Source of the DNA: JACZSB01 sp965372015 | GTDB taxonomy: Bacteria; Fidelibacterota; Marinisomatia; SCGC-AAA003-L08; TS1B11 | NCBI GenBank assembly: GCA_965372015.1 | Contig: CBDVAP010000015.1 | Span: 1-37,176 of the forward strand | Reading direction: 5' to 3' | Length of the DNA: 37,176 bases | Part shown: positions 6,329 to 14,204 of the stretch, piece after piece | Position numbering within the stretch: position 1 is the first letter of the stretch | Layout: each line of letters opens with the position of its first letter | Program-made: the position numbers and the translations under genes | The notes under the pieces: model-generated | Seen by the model: only the letters and a program-made list of their open reading frames with translations | The model's database searches: none | Told to the model about the DNA's origin: nothing

Positions 6329-9300
6329 TCACTTCAGTAATACTGTCTTAATGCTTTTCCTGAACTCCGGCGTCACCACCAGCACGAAATAGATGCCGCT
6401 GGGCACTTCCCGTCCATCCCGGTCCCGGCCGTTCCAGACCTGTTGGTGATACCCCGCCTCCAGGTGCCCGTTAACCAGCCGCGTAACTTCCCGGCCCAGC
6501 AGATCGTAGACCGCCAATTGCATATCGGTGGCCACCGGCAGGTCGAACCGTATGGTCGTGCTGGGGTTGAAGGGGTTGGGGTAGGCCGGATGAAGGGCAA
6601 AGGTCTGGGGCACACCGGTTACACCCTCTACGGATAGCGAACTGGCGTAGATCGTGATGGCGATGGGGCCATCGTCCGCCTCTACAGCATACTCACCATC
6701 GCTGGCTGATACGGTCCAGGTGCCCGCAAGGGTGGTCACTTCCGCGCCATTCATAAGCGCCCAGATATCCGCATGGGCCAGTTTGATTTCGGTGGCGGTG
6801 GTATCGCCCAGACCCAAAAGGGTCAGGTTGCCGGTAGGAGCAAAGTGGTACGTCACCAGGTCCCCGTCCACATCGGCAGCTTCCTCCCAGGCAAAGACGA
6901 GGGTGTCCCCGGGGGCGTTGGGCGATACGGTTATGGAACTAGCCTGGGGTACCAGGGCAAAAGCCGCCGGGGCATCGTTGACCGGGGTGACAGTCATGGT
7001 CACGGTTCCCAATGCCACTTCCTCTTCGCCATTACTCATCAAGTAAATGAACGAGTCGGTACCGTTGAAATCAGGGGTTGGCGTATAGGTTACGGTACTG
7101 TCGGCGTTAACCACGACCGCACCGTGGGCGCCCTGGGTCGTGGCAGTGATAAATATGATACGTCCCTCCAGCTCATGATCATTCGCTAATACATCGATAT
7201 CTACAGGTACATCCTCTAAGGTAACGGCGGTATCTGCAACCGCTATCGGTGGTCGGTCATAAGGTGTGACACCTATCTGGGCGGAGTAGTCGCTCTCGTT
7301 CAACGCCGCATCCACGGCCGTCAGGCGTAAGAAATAGACGGCGCCATTGTCAAGACCCGCCACGGTTAATGCAGTGGCGTAGATACCGTCAGTTGAATCT
7401 ACCGCCACGGTAGGATCGGGTGAGAGCCCCCCATAAATCCGGTATCGGAGAAAATCCCCTTCCGTGTTCGGTTGCCAAACCAGGCTCACCTGCCGATCCC
7501 CCGCTACTGCCATCAGGCTTTTGGGCGGGGCTGGGGCAACATCAACTACGGTGACGTGGGCCGGCCGACTATACAAGGAGCATGCCGGGGCTAGGGGATT
7601 GGTGCTGCGCAGGACATAGGACCCCATGTCGGCTGAGGTGGCCGAGGCAATGGTATAACTATCGGCTGTTGCGCCAGGTATGTCCACCCCATCCTGCAGC
7701 CACTGGTACAGGTTGGCCGTGCCCCCGACGGTCACGGAAAGGGTGAGGCTGGCGCCATCCGCTACGGAAGTATCGCTTTCAATGCCAACGCTATCCTGCG
7801 GGGAATAGGTGTAATTATAGGTGGGGACGTCGATATTCCGCTCAATGGCCTCAAAATTGAGCTTGTTATTCTGGACCCTGAGGTAGTTCAGCGGGTTGAT
7901 GGCGCTCAGGCTCGGAAAGTCCTCCAGTAGATTTCCATCGATATAGAAAGTCATCAGCTGGGACAGATTGGCCAGCTCGGACGGTGCCGGTCCACTAAGT
8001 TGGTTGTTCGCCAGCCGCAAATCGGTCAAGTTGACGAGATCGCCAATTTCAGGGGGAATGGTCCCCGACAACTGATTGTCAAACAGCCACAGATAGGTCA
8101 GGTTCGTCAGGCTGCCTATTTCTGGAGGAATCGAACCGGTCAATTGGTTGCCGCCGAGGTACAACCAGGTCAGGCTGGTCCAATTGCCGATCGTTGATGG
8201 AATGGAACCGCTAAGCTCGTTGAGACGCAGTTCCAGCTCGATCAAGGCCGTCAGGTTGCCGATGGCTGCAGGAATTGGCCCGGTCAGGTTATTGTTATAG
8301 AGCTTCAATTTGGTGAGCTCGGTAAGATCCCCAATGGATGCCGGAATGGTCCCGGTTAGATTTGCGTTCGCCAGGCTAAGATAGGTGACCCGTCCGTTCG
8401 TCATTAGCAGGCCGGGCCACTCGCTGATGGGGCCGGAAAGCCAATCGCTTTTGTAGGGTTCGACCCAATTCGGGCCGTCGGTACTGTTATACAGGTCCAC
8501 CAGGGCCAGGGAGTCCTGCTCGGTGGCCAGCGAGGCGAGGGATACGTTAAAGGGATAACTGGTAAGGGTCAAACCCGTTACCGAGGCATTCGTGATCCGG
8601 CAGGTATAGACACCTTCATCGGCAAACTGGGCGTTGCTGATGACATAACTGTCATTGTTGGCCCCTGATATTTCCGCCCCGTCTTTCAGCCATTGATACA
8701 GGTTGGCGCTCCCCCCTACGGTCACCGATATGGTGCGATCGGTATTCTCCAGGATCGTGATATTCTCGGTCTGGCCCACATTGGCCTGGGGCGAATAGTC
8801 AAAGAACTGGCTGGCCGCACCCACGTTAGGCTCGATGTCCTCAAAGGTGAAATTATTGTTTTCGATGACCAGGCTCGCCAAGTAGCTGAGGGAACTGAGG
8901 TTTGGGAGCCCATCAAACTGGTTGTCCTGGATATAAAGCTGGTTGAGCATGGTACAATTGGTAATGGTCGTTGGAATGGCGCCGCTGAACTGGCCGGAAG
9001 CCAATCTGAGGAACAATAAGTTGGTCAGGTTACCGATTTGTGTAGGAAGCGTACCCGTAATTTGATTGTCACCGAGGCTTAAAACCTCGAGATTGGCAAG
9101 GTTGCCGATTTCCGTCGGGATGGTACCCGTCAGCTGGTTATGATTCAGGTAGAGCTTTTCCAAATTGCCCAGGTTCCCGATCACCGCCGGGATGGAGCCG
9201 GAGAGGCTGTTGCCCCAGAGCGACAGTTCCTTCAAGTTCGCTAGGCTGCCAATCTCGGTCGGGATGCTGCCGGACAGATTGTTGTTGTTCAGGTCCATGA

Positions 9301-9886
9301 TACCCAGGTTGCTCATGCTCCCAATCTGCGTCGGGATAGCGCCGGTAAGCCCGTTATTGTACAGCTTCAAAGTATACAGGTTCGTCAGGTTACCGATCGC
9401 AGCCGGAATGGTGCCGCTTAGGTTATTGGACTCCAGCAGCAAGACATATAAGCTGGTCATGTCGCCGATCTCCGGCGGAATGGAGCCGGATAAGTTGGTC
9501 AGGTAAATATAAAACCCCGTCACATTAGTGAGGCTGCCGATGGAGGCCGGCAGCGAGCCGGATATAGGATCGCCCCCCAGCCACAGGTTGGTTAACGCCG
9601 TCAGGTCGCCGATAGACGCGGGAAGCGGCCCATTAAGATTGTTGTTGAGCAGATTGATCGCTGTTACCCGGTTCCCTGACACGGTGATGCCGTGCCAGGT
9701 GTCCACCGGCGTATTCAGGTCCCAGGTGGTGGTCCAGCTGGCCCCGTTGGTGCTGTTGTACAGGGCCACCAGGGCCAGGGAGTCCTGGGGCATGACTTGG
9801 GCTCGGGCCGGTGTGGTGGGGGCCGCCAGGCAGAGGGCCAGCAGCAGAACATAAATAGCTCCGGATACGCGCGCTGAATGGATCAT
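6329..9886 (-). CDS. Leucine-rich-repeat, Ig-like, FN3 surface protein with T9SS C-terminal sorting domain
   Basis: A 1185-residue secreted protein. A signal peptide covers residues 1-29 (…TPARA|Q). Two similar modules follow: an LRR cap QDSLALVALYNST plus about 11 plant-type 24-residue LRRs (residues 30-370) and an Ig-like domain (372-452); then a second cap QDSLALVDLYNST, about 7 LRRs (454-695) and a second Ig-like domain (700-782). Next come an FN3 domain (784-875), a VCBS/Big-like domain with the VDIDVLANDHE motif (878-972), another beta domain (970-1082) and the sorting domain (1093-1185), starting AYPNPFNPSTTIRFDLP and ending SIKTVLLK. It is probably exported by T9SS and anchored or released at the surface, where LRR/Ig domains bind other proteins or glycans. 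Ligand unknown. The PorD-like gene lies downstream. Confidence 0.93.
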   Translation of the reverse strand: MIHSARVSGAIYVLLLALCLAAPTTPARAQVMPQDSLALVALYNSTNGASWTTTWDLNTPVDTWHGITVSGNRVTAINLLNNNLNGPLPASIGDLTALTNLWLGGDPISGSLPASIGSLTNVTGFYIYLTNLSGSIPPEIGDMTSLYVLLLESNNLSGTIPAAIGNLTNLYTLKLYNNGLTGAIPTQIGSMSNLGIMDLNNNNLSGSIPTEIGSLANLKELSLWGNSLSGSIPAVIGNLGNLEKLYLNHNQLTGTIPTEIGNLANLEVLSLGDNQITGTLPTQIGNLTNLLFLRLASGQFSGAIPTTITNCTMLNQLYIQDNQFDGLPNLSSLSYLASLVIENNNFTFEDIEPNVGAASQFFDYSPQANVGQTENITILENTDRTISVTVGGSANLYQWLKDGAEISGANNDSYVISNAQFADEGVYTCRITNASVTGLTLTSYPFNVSLASLATEQDSLALVDLYNSTDGPNWVEPYKSDWLSGPISEWPGLLMTNGRVTYLSLANANLTGTIPASIGDLTELTKLKLYNNNLTGPIPAAIGNLTALIELELRLNELSGSIPSTIGNWTSLTWLYLGGNQLTGSIPPEIGSLTNLTYLWLFDNQLSGTIPPEIGDLVNLTDLRLANNQLSGPAPSELANLSQLMTFYIDGNLLEDFPSLSAINPLNYLRVQNNKLNFEAIERNIDVPTYNYTYSPQDSVGIESDTSVADGASLTLSVTVGGTANLYQWLQDGVDIPGATADSYTIASATSADMGSYVLRSTNPLAPACSLYSRPAHVTVVDVAPAPPKSLMAVAGDRQVSLVWQPNTEGDFLRYRIYGGLSPDPTVAVDSTDGIYATALTVAGLDNGAVYFLRLTAVDAALNESDYSAQIGVTPYDRPPIAVADTAVTLEDVPVDIDVLANDHELEGRIIFITATTQGAHGAVVVNADSTVTYTPTPDFNGTDSFIYLMSNGEEEVALGTVTMTVTPVNDAPAAFALVPQASSITVSPNAPGDTLVFAWEEAADVDGDLVTYHFAPTGNLTLLGLGDTTATEIKLAHADIWALMNGAEVTTLAGTWTVSASDGEYAVEADDGPIAITIYASSLSVEGVTGVPQTFALHPAYPNPFNPSTTIRFDLPVATDMQLAVYDLLGREVTRLVNGHLEAGYHQQVWNGRDRDGREVPSGIYFVLVVTPEFRKSIKTVLLK

Positions 9887-9931
9887 TTTGTTCCCTACTC
9901 TCTATTTGTAGGTGTAAGGCAGTGAAGCGGT

Positions 9932-9961
9932 ATTATAACAACTAATTCACTGGTATTGCAA
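9932..9961 (-). promoter_or_regulatory. Sigma70-like promoter of the LRR cargo gene
   Basis: On the minus strand, TTGCAA (9956-9961) and a perfect TATAAT (9932-9937) are separated by 18 nt. Transcription would start near 9925, giving a leader of about 40 nt before the ATG at 9886. Best promoter match in the window. Confidence 0.6.
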
Positions 9962-9997
9962 TAAAAAGACGAGGTTTACAGGCTGGCCGGGCGGGAT

Positions 9998-10015
9998 GTG
10001 TGACCGGGCTCACAC
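9998..10015 (-). promoter_or_regulatory. CRP/FNR-family-like operator
   Basis: GTGTGA-CCGGGC-TCACAC is a perfect dyad that contains the CRP consensus TGTGA-N6-TCACA. Its centre is about 81 nt upstream of the predicted start of the LRR gene transcript, a spacing used by class I CRP activation in enterobacteria. Which regulator of the family would bind here is unknown. Confidence 0.45.
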
Positions 10016-10083
10016 GGGGGAGCCGGGTGGAACGATTGGGGGCCAGTTTCGGGTCTTGCCCTGAACCCCGCCGACGGTGGCGC

Positions 10084-10161
10084 CTACTGCCAACTGCCTA
10101 CTGCCAACTGCTACTGCTACTGCCACTTCCACTGCCACTGCCACTGCCACTGCTACTTCCG
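10084..10161. repeat. CTGCCA-type minisatellite
   Basis: A run of imperfect 6- to 7-nt units (CTGCCA, CTGCTA, CTGCCAA) directly beyond the stop codon of the flavoprotein gene. It is non-coding and could vary in copy number between strains. Confidence 0.6.
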
Positions 10162-10165
10162 ACTG

Positions 10166-11290
10166 TTACCGGTCAGCCAGTAGCAGCCGTCGACGAGCTT
10201 TACGGCGCCGGTAGTCGATGGTATCCACCGCCCGCACAGCGTATTCCTGGGCGGTGTAGATCTGCTTCATGGTAGGCTCGTTCCCCCGCCGGCCGGCGTC
10301 CCCCACTACGAAGAAACCCGGCACCGAGGACTCGCCCTTATGGTTGATGACGATCTGGCGGCGCTCCGGCGGGACCTCTTCCGCGTGTAGTTCCGCCCCC
10401 ACCTGCCGGGCCAGGTCGTTGTAGACCCGGTACGTGCCCAGGGCCACCAGTCCGAATTTGACGTAAATCTCCTCGTGCTCCGCGAATCGGACACAGCATA
10501 GCTCGCCCACCTTCCGCCCGGAGAATTCGGTGATCGGCTCAGTGATGATCCGGATACCGTAGGCCTTGGCCAACTTCCGGTAGTCATCCGTCCCGGGGGG
10601 GTCCGCGCCGTGGGTCAACAGGTAGACCTGGTTGCCGTAGCGCTCAAACAGCATCAGGGTCAGTTCGGCGGCAGTGGATGAGCCACCGATCACCGCCACG
10701 GCGTCCTCACTGGTCAGGTGGCCTTCACAGCGGATGCAATAGAGCAGGCTCTCGCGGTTGGCATAGGGATAGATGGGGCGCAACGACAGGCTGGTACCAC
10801 CGGCCGTATCTTCCATCGGGACCTGCGGCTGCTCATCCATGATCCCGGTGGCCAGCACCACCGCCGGGGCCGTGAAGGACCGCTCCTTACCGGTGACCGT
10901 GAAGGAACCATCTTCCCGCCGCTGCAACGATTGGCAATCCTCCTCCAGGATATGGATCAATTGGCCGTAGTCGGCTCGCAGCCGGCTCAGTGTGTTCGCT
11001 ATAATAACCCGGTTGTTAATGTGATAATGCTCCCCGGCTACTAAGTCGGCGGCTGCCTCGTGCCCGCTCCGGCGCAAGTTCTTGAGCACCTGGTCCTTGA
11101 TGACGCCCTCGTGGAAACCGATCATGTTATCGATGTTCGCCACCCACTGGGAGCGGCTGCGTTTCCGGGACTGCTTCGAGCCGGTAAACAGTAAAACCGT
11201 CATGTAATTCTGCACCGCCCTGAGGGCCGCCGCGCAGCCGCCAATCCCACCGCCGATTATGGCTACGTCATAGGTCTGGTCAGATTTCAT
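10166..11290 (-). CDS. Thioredoxin-reductase-like FAD/NAD(P)H oxidoreductase
   Basis: A 374-residue flavoprotein of the class II pyridine nucleotide-disulfide oxidoreductase type. The start is ATG 11290 because AAAGGA is well spaced for it; a TTG at 11296 would add two residues. An FAD-binding GGGIGG lies at residues 13-18, a redox pair C-I-R-C at 185-188 just before the second nucleotide-binding motif VAVIGGSSTAAE, and a GFFVVGDAGRRG FAD-contacting motif near the C-terminus. The CxxC position matches that of thioredoxin reductase (YCATCDG), so it probably passes electrons from NAD(P)H to a small disulfide partner. The protein is longer than usual TrxR (about 310-320 residues), with an extra basic stretch early (KQSRKRSRSQW) and at the C-terminus. 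No thioredoxin gene is adjacent. Partner unknown. Confidence 0.83.
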   Translation of the reverse strand: MKSDQTYDVAIIGGGIGGCAAALRAVQNYMTVLLFTGSKQSRKRSRSQWVANIDNMIGFHEGVIKDQVLKNLRRSGHEAAADLVAGEHYHINNRVIIANTLSRLRADYGQLIHILEEDCQSLQRREDGSFTVTGKERSFTAPAVVLATGIMDEQPQVPMEDTAGGTSLSLRPIYPYANRESLLYCIRCEGHLTSEDAVAVIGGSSTAAELTLMLFERYGNQVYLLTHGADPPGTDDYRKLAKAYGIRIITEPITEFSGRKVGELCCVRFAEHEEIYVKFGLVALGTYRVYNDLARQVGAELHAEEVPPERRQIVINHKGESSVPGFFVVGDAGRRGNEPTMKQIYTAQEYAVRAVDTIDYRRRKARRRLLLADR

Positions 11291-11385
11291 CGCCAACTAT
11301 CCTTTGCCTTTCAAGGGTGATTTCATCCCACTCAACTCCCCTGAAAGGTACGGCCTGCCAGGCCGGGGTTCAAGCACGACCCTGT

Positions 11386-11394
11386 TGGTATAAT
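11386..11394 (+). promoter_or_regulatory. Extended -10 promoter of the CCA-adding enzyme gene
   Basis: TGGTATAAT (11386-11394) fits an extended -10 box (TGn plus TATAAT) with no clear -35. Transcription would start near 11401, about 21 nt before the ATG at 11422. A 15-nt dyad CGGCCTG-C-CAGGCCG lies upstream at 11351-11365 in this divergent gap. Confidence 0.45.
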
Positions 11395-11421
11395 GCTCTC
11401 GACAGTCTTAGCTTCGCCCCC

Positions 11422-12846
11422 ATGAGTAACCTGGCCGCCCTGCTGCAAGCCCGTCCCGATCACCAGCCTCTGCTGGAAACAGCCGGCGCCCTGGGTAGGG
11501 AATTGGGCCTGGAGACTTATGTTGTCGGCGGGTACGTGCGTGACCTGCTCATGGGCCGTGACACCCAGGACCTCGACCTGATGGTGGCCGGTGACGGGAT
11601 CGCCTTCGCCCGTGCGTTGGCCGAACGTCTCGGCGTCGACCGGGTGGTAGCCTTCGAGCAATTCGGCACCGCCTTGATACCACTGAAGCATATACAGGTG
11701 GAAGTAGCCACCGCCCGCACCGAGACCTACCAGCCGGAATCGCGCAAACCGGCCGTGGAACCGGGGACGGTCCGGACCGATATGTCCCGCCGTGATTTCA
11801 CGGTCAACGCCCTGGCGGTCTCTATCCGGCAAGAATCTTTCGGTGACCTGGTCGATCCCTACGGCGGTATCCGGGACATAGAGCGCCGCCTGCTGCGCAC
11901 GCCCTTAGATCCCGATGTTACCTTCAGCGACGACCCGTTGCGCATGTTACGGGCCGCCCGCTTCGCCGCCCAACTGCAGTTCGAACTGCTCCCCGAATGC
12001 CTGGAAAGTATCGCCCGCCAGCGGGAGCGCATCAGCATTGTGAGCCTAGAGCGGGTCACCGATGAAATTATGAAGCTGCTGGCCACCCAGCGTCCCAGCG
12101 TGGGTTTCCTGATCCTGAAGGAAGCCGGCCTCCTTGAGCGGGTCTTCCCTGAGCTTGATGATTTATCAGGGGCGGAAATTGTGGACGGCCGGGGGCACAA
12201 GGATGTCTTTTTACATACCTTGCAGGTAGTCGACAACGCCGCCGCCCTGAGTCCCAAACCGGCCCTGCGTTTCGCGGCCCTGGTGCACGATATCGCCAAA
12301 CCCCGAACCAAGCACTACGACCAAAAGCGCGGCTGGACCTTTCACCACCATGAGGAAGCCGGCCGGAAGATGGTAGCCACCGTTGCCCGGCGCATGCGGC
12401 TGTCCAACGAGTTGCGCGATTACCTGATGAAACTCACTCGGCTGCACCTGCGCCCCATCGCTTTGGCCAAGGAGGGCATCACCGATAGCGCCGTGCGGCG
12501 TCTGATGCGTGAGGCCGGCGAGAACATCGACGACTTGATGATGCTCTGCCGGGCCGACATCACCACCAAAAAGGAATCCCGGGTGGCGCGCTACATGGGC
12601 AACTTCGAGCGGGTGGAAGCCCTGATGGCCGACGTCACCGTCCGCGACCAGATGCGGGCCTTCCAGTCACCGGTGCGCGGCGACGAGATCATGCAGCTTT
12701 GCGGCCTGGAGCCGGGGCCCCAGGTGGGGCGCCTCAAAAACGCCATCGAGGAGGCCATCCTGGAGGGGGAGATCGAGGACACCCACGAGGCGGCCCTGGC
12801 GTATTTGCAGAAAGTTAAGGGCGGCATATTGGCTGACAACAGCTAG
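11422..12846 (+). CDS. CCA tRNA nucleotidyltransferase / poly(A) polymerase family protein with HD domain
   Basis: A 474-residue class II nucleotidyltransferase that adds CCA to tRNA 3' ends, or A residues to RNA. The ATG at 11422 is chosen because the promoter-like box lies just before it and homology begins here; the open frame extends upstream to 11317 without conserved sequence. Motif A has GG at 36-37, RD at 40-41 and the catalytic DLD at 50-52. A conserved RRDFTVNALA stretch follows, then the DPLRMLRAARFAAQL helix segment. An HD phosphohydrolase-like domain lies around residues 255-370, with H289-D290 in ALVHDIAKP. The order NTase, RNA-binding, HD fits bacterial CCA enzymes, but sequence alone cannot exclude an A-adding or poly(A) enzyme. 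Confidence 0.88.
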   Translation: MSNLAALLQARPDHQPLLETAGALGRELGLETYVVGGYVRDLLMGRDTQDLDLMVAGDGIAFARALAERLGVDRVVAFEQFGTALIPLKHIQVEVATARTETYQPESRKPAVEPGTVRTDMSRRDFTVNALAVSIRQESFGDLVDPYGGIRDIERRLLRTPLDPDVTFSDDPLRMLRAARFAAQLQFELLPECLESIARQRERISIVSLERVTDEIMKLLATQRPSVGFLILKEAGLLERVFPELDDLSGAEIVDGRGHKDVFLHTLQVVDNAAALSPKPALRFAALVHDIAKPRTKHYDQKRGWTFHHHEEAGRKMVATVARRMRLSNELRDYLMKLTRLHLRPIALAKEGITDSAVRRLMREAGENIDDLMMLCRADITTKKESRVARYMGNFERVEALMADVTVRDQMRAFQSPVRGDEIMQLCGLEPGPQVGRLKNAIEEAILEGEIEDTHEAALAYLQKVKGGILADNS

Positions 12847-12877
12847 CGTCCCGGTAGATTCCAGAGCGAAAAAAAGC

Positions 12878-12907
12878 TTGCGCCTCATGCTGTCTTGGTG
12901 TTATACT
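12878..12907 (+). promoter_or_regulatory. Sigma70-like promoter for membrane protein gene
   Basis: TTGCGC (12878-12883), 18-nt spacer, TATACT (12902-12907), about 80 nt before the ATG at 12989. The -10 match is good and the -35 partial. Confidence 0.4.
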
Positions 12908-12988
12908 TAGGTAGTACACCATAGCAGTACAGCGGCATAAACGCTGCGCTGTGCTAACGTAAATGAATGTGACCTGACGAGCAGCACA

Positions 12989-13684
12989 ATGAAATCCGAG
13001 AAAGCCGAAGCACTAATACGAGGAGCCGGAAGCACATCCCTGATCTTGTTCCCACTTGTATTGATGCTGGCCTTTGCCGGGCACTTCGAGAGCTTTTCCG
13101 ATTTCTTTGTGTTTGAGCTCCAGTACGAATCCAATACTGCCACTGAATTTATGGACACCCTCATAAATCCCGCTGCCGCCCGGCGATATACGATTGCACA
13201 TGGAGTAGGTTACCTGGGTCTTCCTCTAATTATTTCCACTGCCCTTTATTTAAGCTTCTTCCTGTTCAAAGCGAGGCCCTGGTATGCTCTGATTGGAGGA
13301 ACTCTGTCTTGCATTGGCACTGTCTATATGGCGGGAGTATTCGGGGCCTGGCTTTCCTTTGCCGCCGTCGGTAATGTGACCGCCGACCAGGTGGAGGGCG
13401 CCATCCCGGTTCTGGAAGCCTTGATGGAAATGCAGGGGCCGTTATTAGTTACATCAATTCTATCGGCTCTCAGTCTGATAGGCCTGATGGTGATCGCCGC
13501 AGGGTTGTTTGTCAGCCAGGTTGTGCCCCGATGGTCAGCGGTTATGGTCTTCCTTGGAAACCTGCTGATTCTGGTATTTATGGACCTCGATAACTGGATG
13601 TTTCTGGGGGCCTTCATTATGCTCTTGGGCCTGGCGCCAATAAGTTTGAAACTACTTAAACCGGGGCAGTACGAGGAAGTTTAG
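12989..13684 (+). CDS. Six-helix integral membrane protein of unknown function
   Basis: A 231-residue hydrophobic protein, not firmly recognised; general architecture resembles DUF4386-type membrane proteins. Likely helices lie near residues 14-33, 66-92, 95-126, 143-170, 174-193 and 197-220, with a polar extracytoplasmic loop at 34-64 that carries several acidic residues. No catalytic motif is seen. The ribosome binding site is weak. The last codons and the 10 nt past its stop form one copy of a 35-nt direct repeat whose second copy lies 1.6 kb downstream (15285-15319), so a second copy of this gene's 3' end may once have stood there. Function unknown. Confidence 0.72.
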   Translation: MKSEKAEALIRGAGSTSLILFPLVLMLAFAGHFESFSDFFVFELQYESNTATEFMDTLINPAAARRYTIAHGVGYLGLPLIISTALYLSFFLFKARPWYALIGGTLSCIGTVYMAGVFGAWLSFAAVGNVTADQVEGAIPVLEALMEMQGPLLVTSILSALSLIGLMVIAAGLFVSQVVPRWSAVMVFLGNLLILVFMDLDNWMFLGAFIMLLGLAPISLKLLKPGQYEEV

Positions 13685-13694
13685 AAAACTCCAC
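13660..13694 (+). repeat. 35-nt imperfect direct repeat, left copy
   Basis: Matches 15285-15319 at 31 of 35 positions with no gaps. It spans the final codons (PGQYEEV), the stop and 10 nt beyond of the membrane protein gene. The two copies bracket the DUF6326 and oxidoreductase genes. Confidence 0.75.
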
Positions 13695-13745
13695 TATTCT
13701 TCTGGCTTTTAATTAAGGGTGTAAACCGATACAAAGGAGTAAGAA

Positions 13746-14147
13746 ATGAATTCAAATAAAACGGAAAATATGAAGATAAAGCTTTCAACATTATGGGTAG
13801 TTGCAATGTTTAACTATCTTTATGCGGATGTATTGGGATTTTATAAGCCGGGGATGGTAGAGGGAATAATGGCGGGAGAGGGATATGGTTTTCAATACAA
13901 TCAAACATTTTTGTTGGGAGCCGCAATACTGATGGAGATTCCGATTGTCATGGTTTTCCTGTCCCGGATATTGAAGTATGAAGCGAACCGCTGGGCAAAC
14001 ATCATCACAGGTATAATCATGACTGTTGTCATTCTCTATACAATGACTATGACACCGTGGTGGGCTTATTATATATTTTTTGGAACTGTAGAAGTTGTGG
14101 TTACTGCACTAATTTTCTGGTTTGCATGGAACTGGCCTAAGCAGTAA
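13746..14147 (+). CDS. DUF6326 family membrane protein
   Basis: A 133-residue protein resembling the DUF6326 family through the N-terminal LSTLWVVAMFNYLYADVLGF segment. A strong ribosome binding site AAAGGAG (13733-13739) sits 6 nt before the ATG. Four likely helices lie near residues 15-33, 55-77, 85-103 and 106-128. The gene is visibly richer in A and T than its neighbours, with many AAT/ATA/TTT codons, suggesting transfer from another source. It sits inside the segment bracketed by the 35-nt direct repeat, together with an oxidoreductase gene. No function is established for the family, so none is assigned. Confidence 0.75.
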   Translation: MNSNKTENMKIKLSTLWVVAMFNYLYADVLGFYKPGMVEGIMAGEGYGFQYNQTFLLGAAILMEIPIVMVFLSRILKYEANRWANIITGIIMTVVILYTMTMTPWWAYYIFFGTVEVVVTALIFWFAWNWPKQ

Positions 14148-14204
14148 GGTTAGCCCTAATAATATACTTTCATTGTTCGCAACTGCGCACGTGAGGATAC
14201 ACTA

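Noticed and set aside
6654..7189. Long plus-strand frames opposite the LRR cargo gene
   Set aside because: They mirror the codon pattern of a well-supported 1185-residue protein on the other strand.
7980..9660. Regular ~72-nt DNA periodicity that could suggest a repeat array or CRISPR
   Set aside because: It is fully explained by 24-residue leucine-rich repeats on the minus strand; no identical spaced repeats occur. No CRISPR array is seen anywhere in the window.
10000..10275. Open frame across the minisatellite
   Set aside because: Leu/Pro-rich product arises from the CTGCCA repeat; it overlaps the flavoprotein gene and lacks a ribosome binding site.
11366..11385. GGGGTTCAAGC resembling a tRNA T-arm upstream of the CCA-adding enzyme
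   Set aside because: The matching 3' stem strand is not at the right distance, and no acceptor or anticodon stem surrounds it; no tRNA gene was found in the window.
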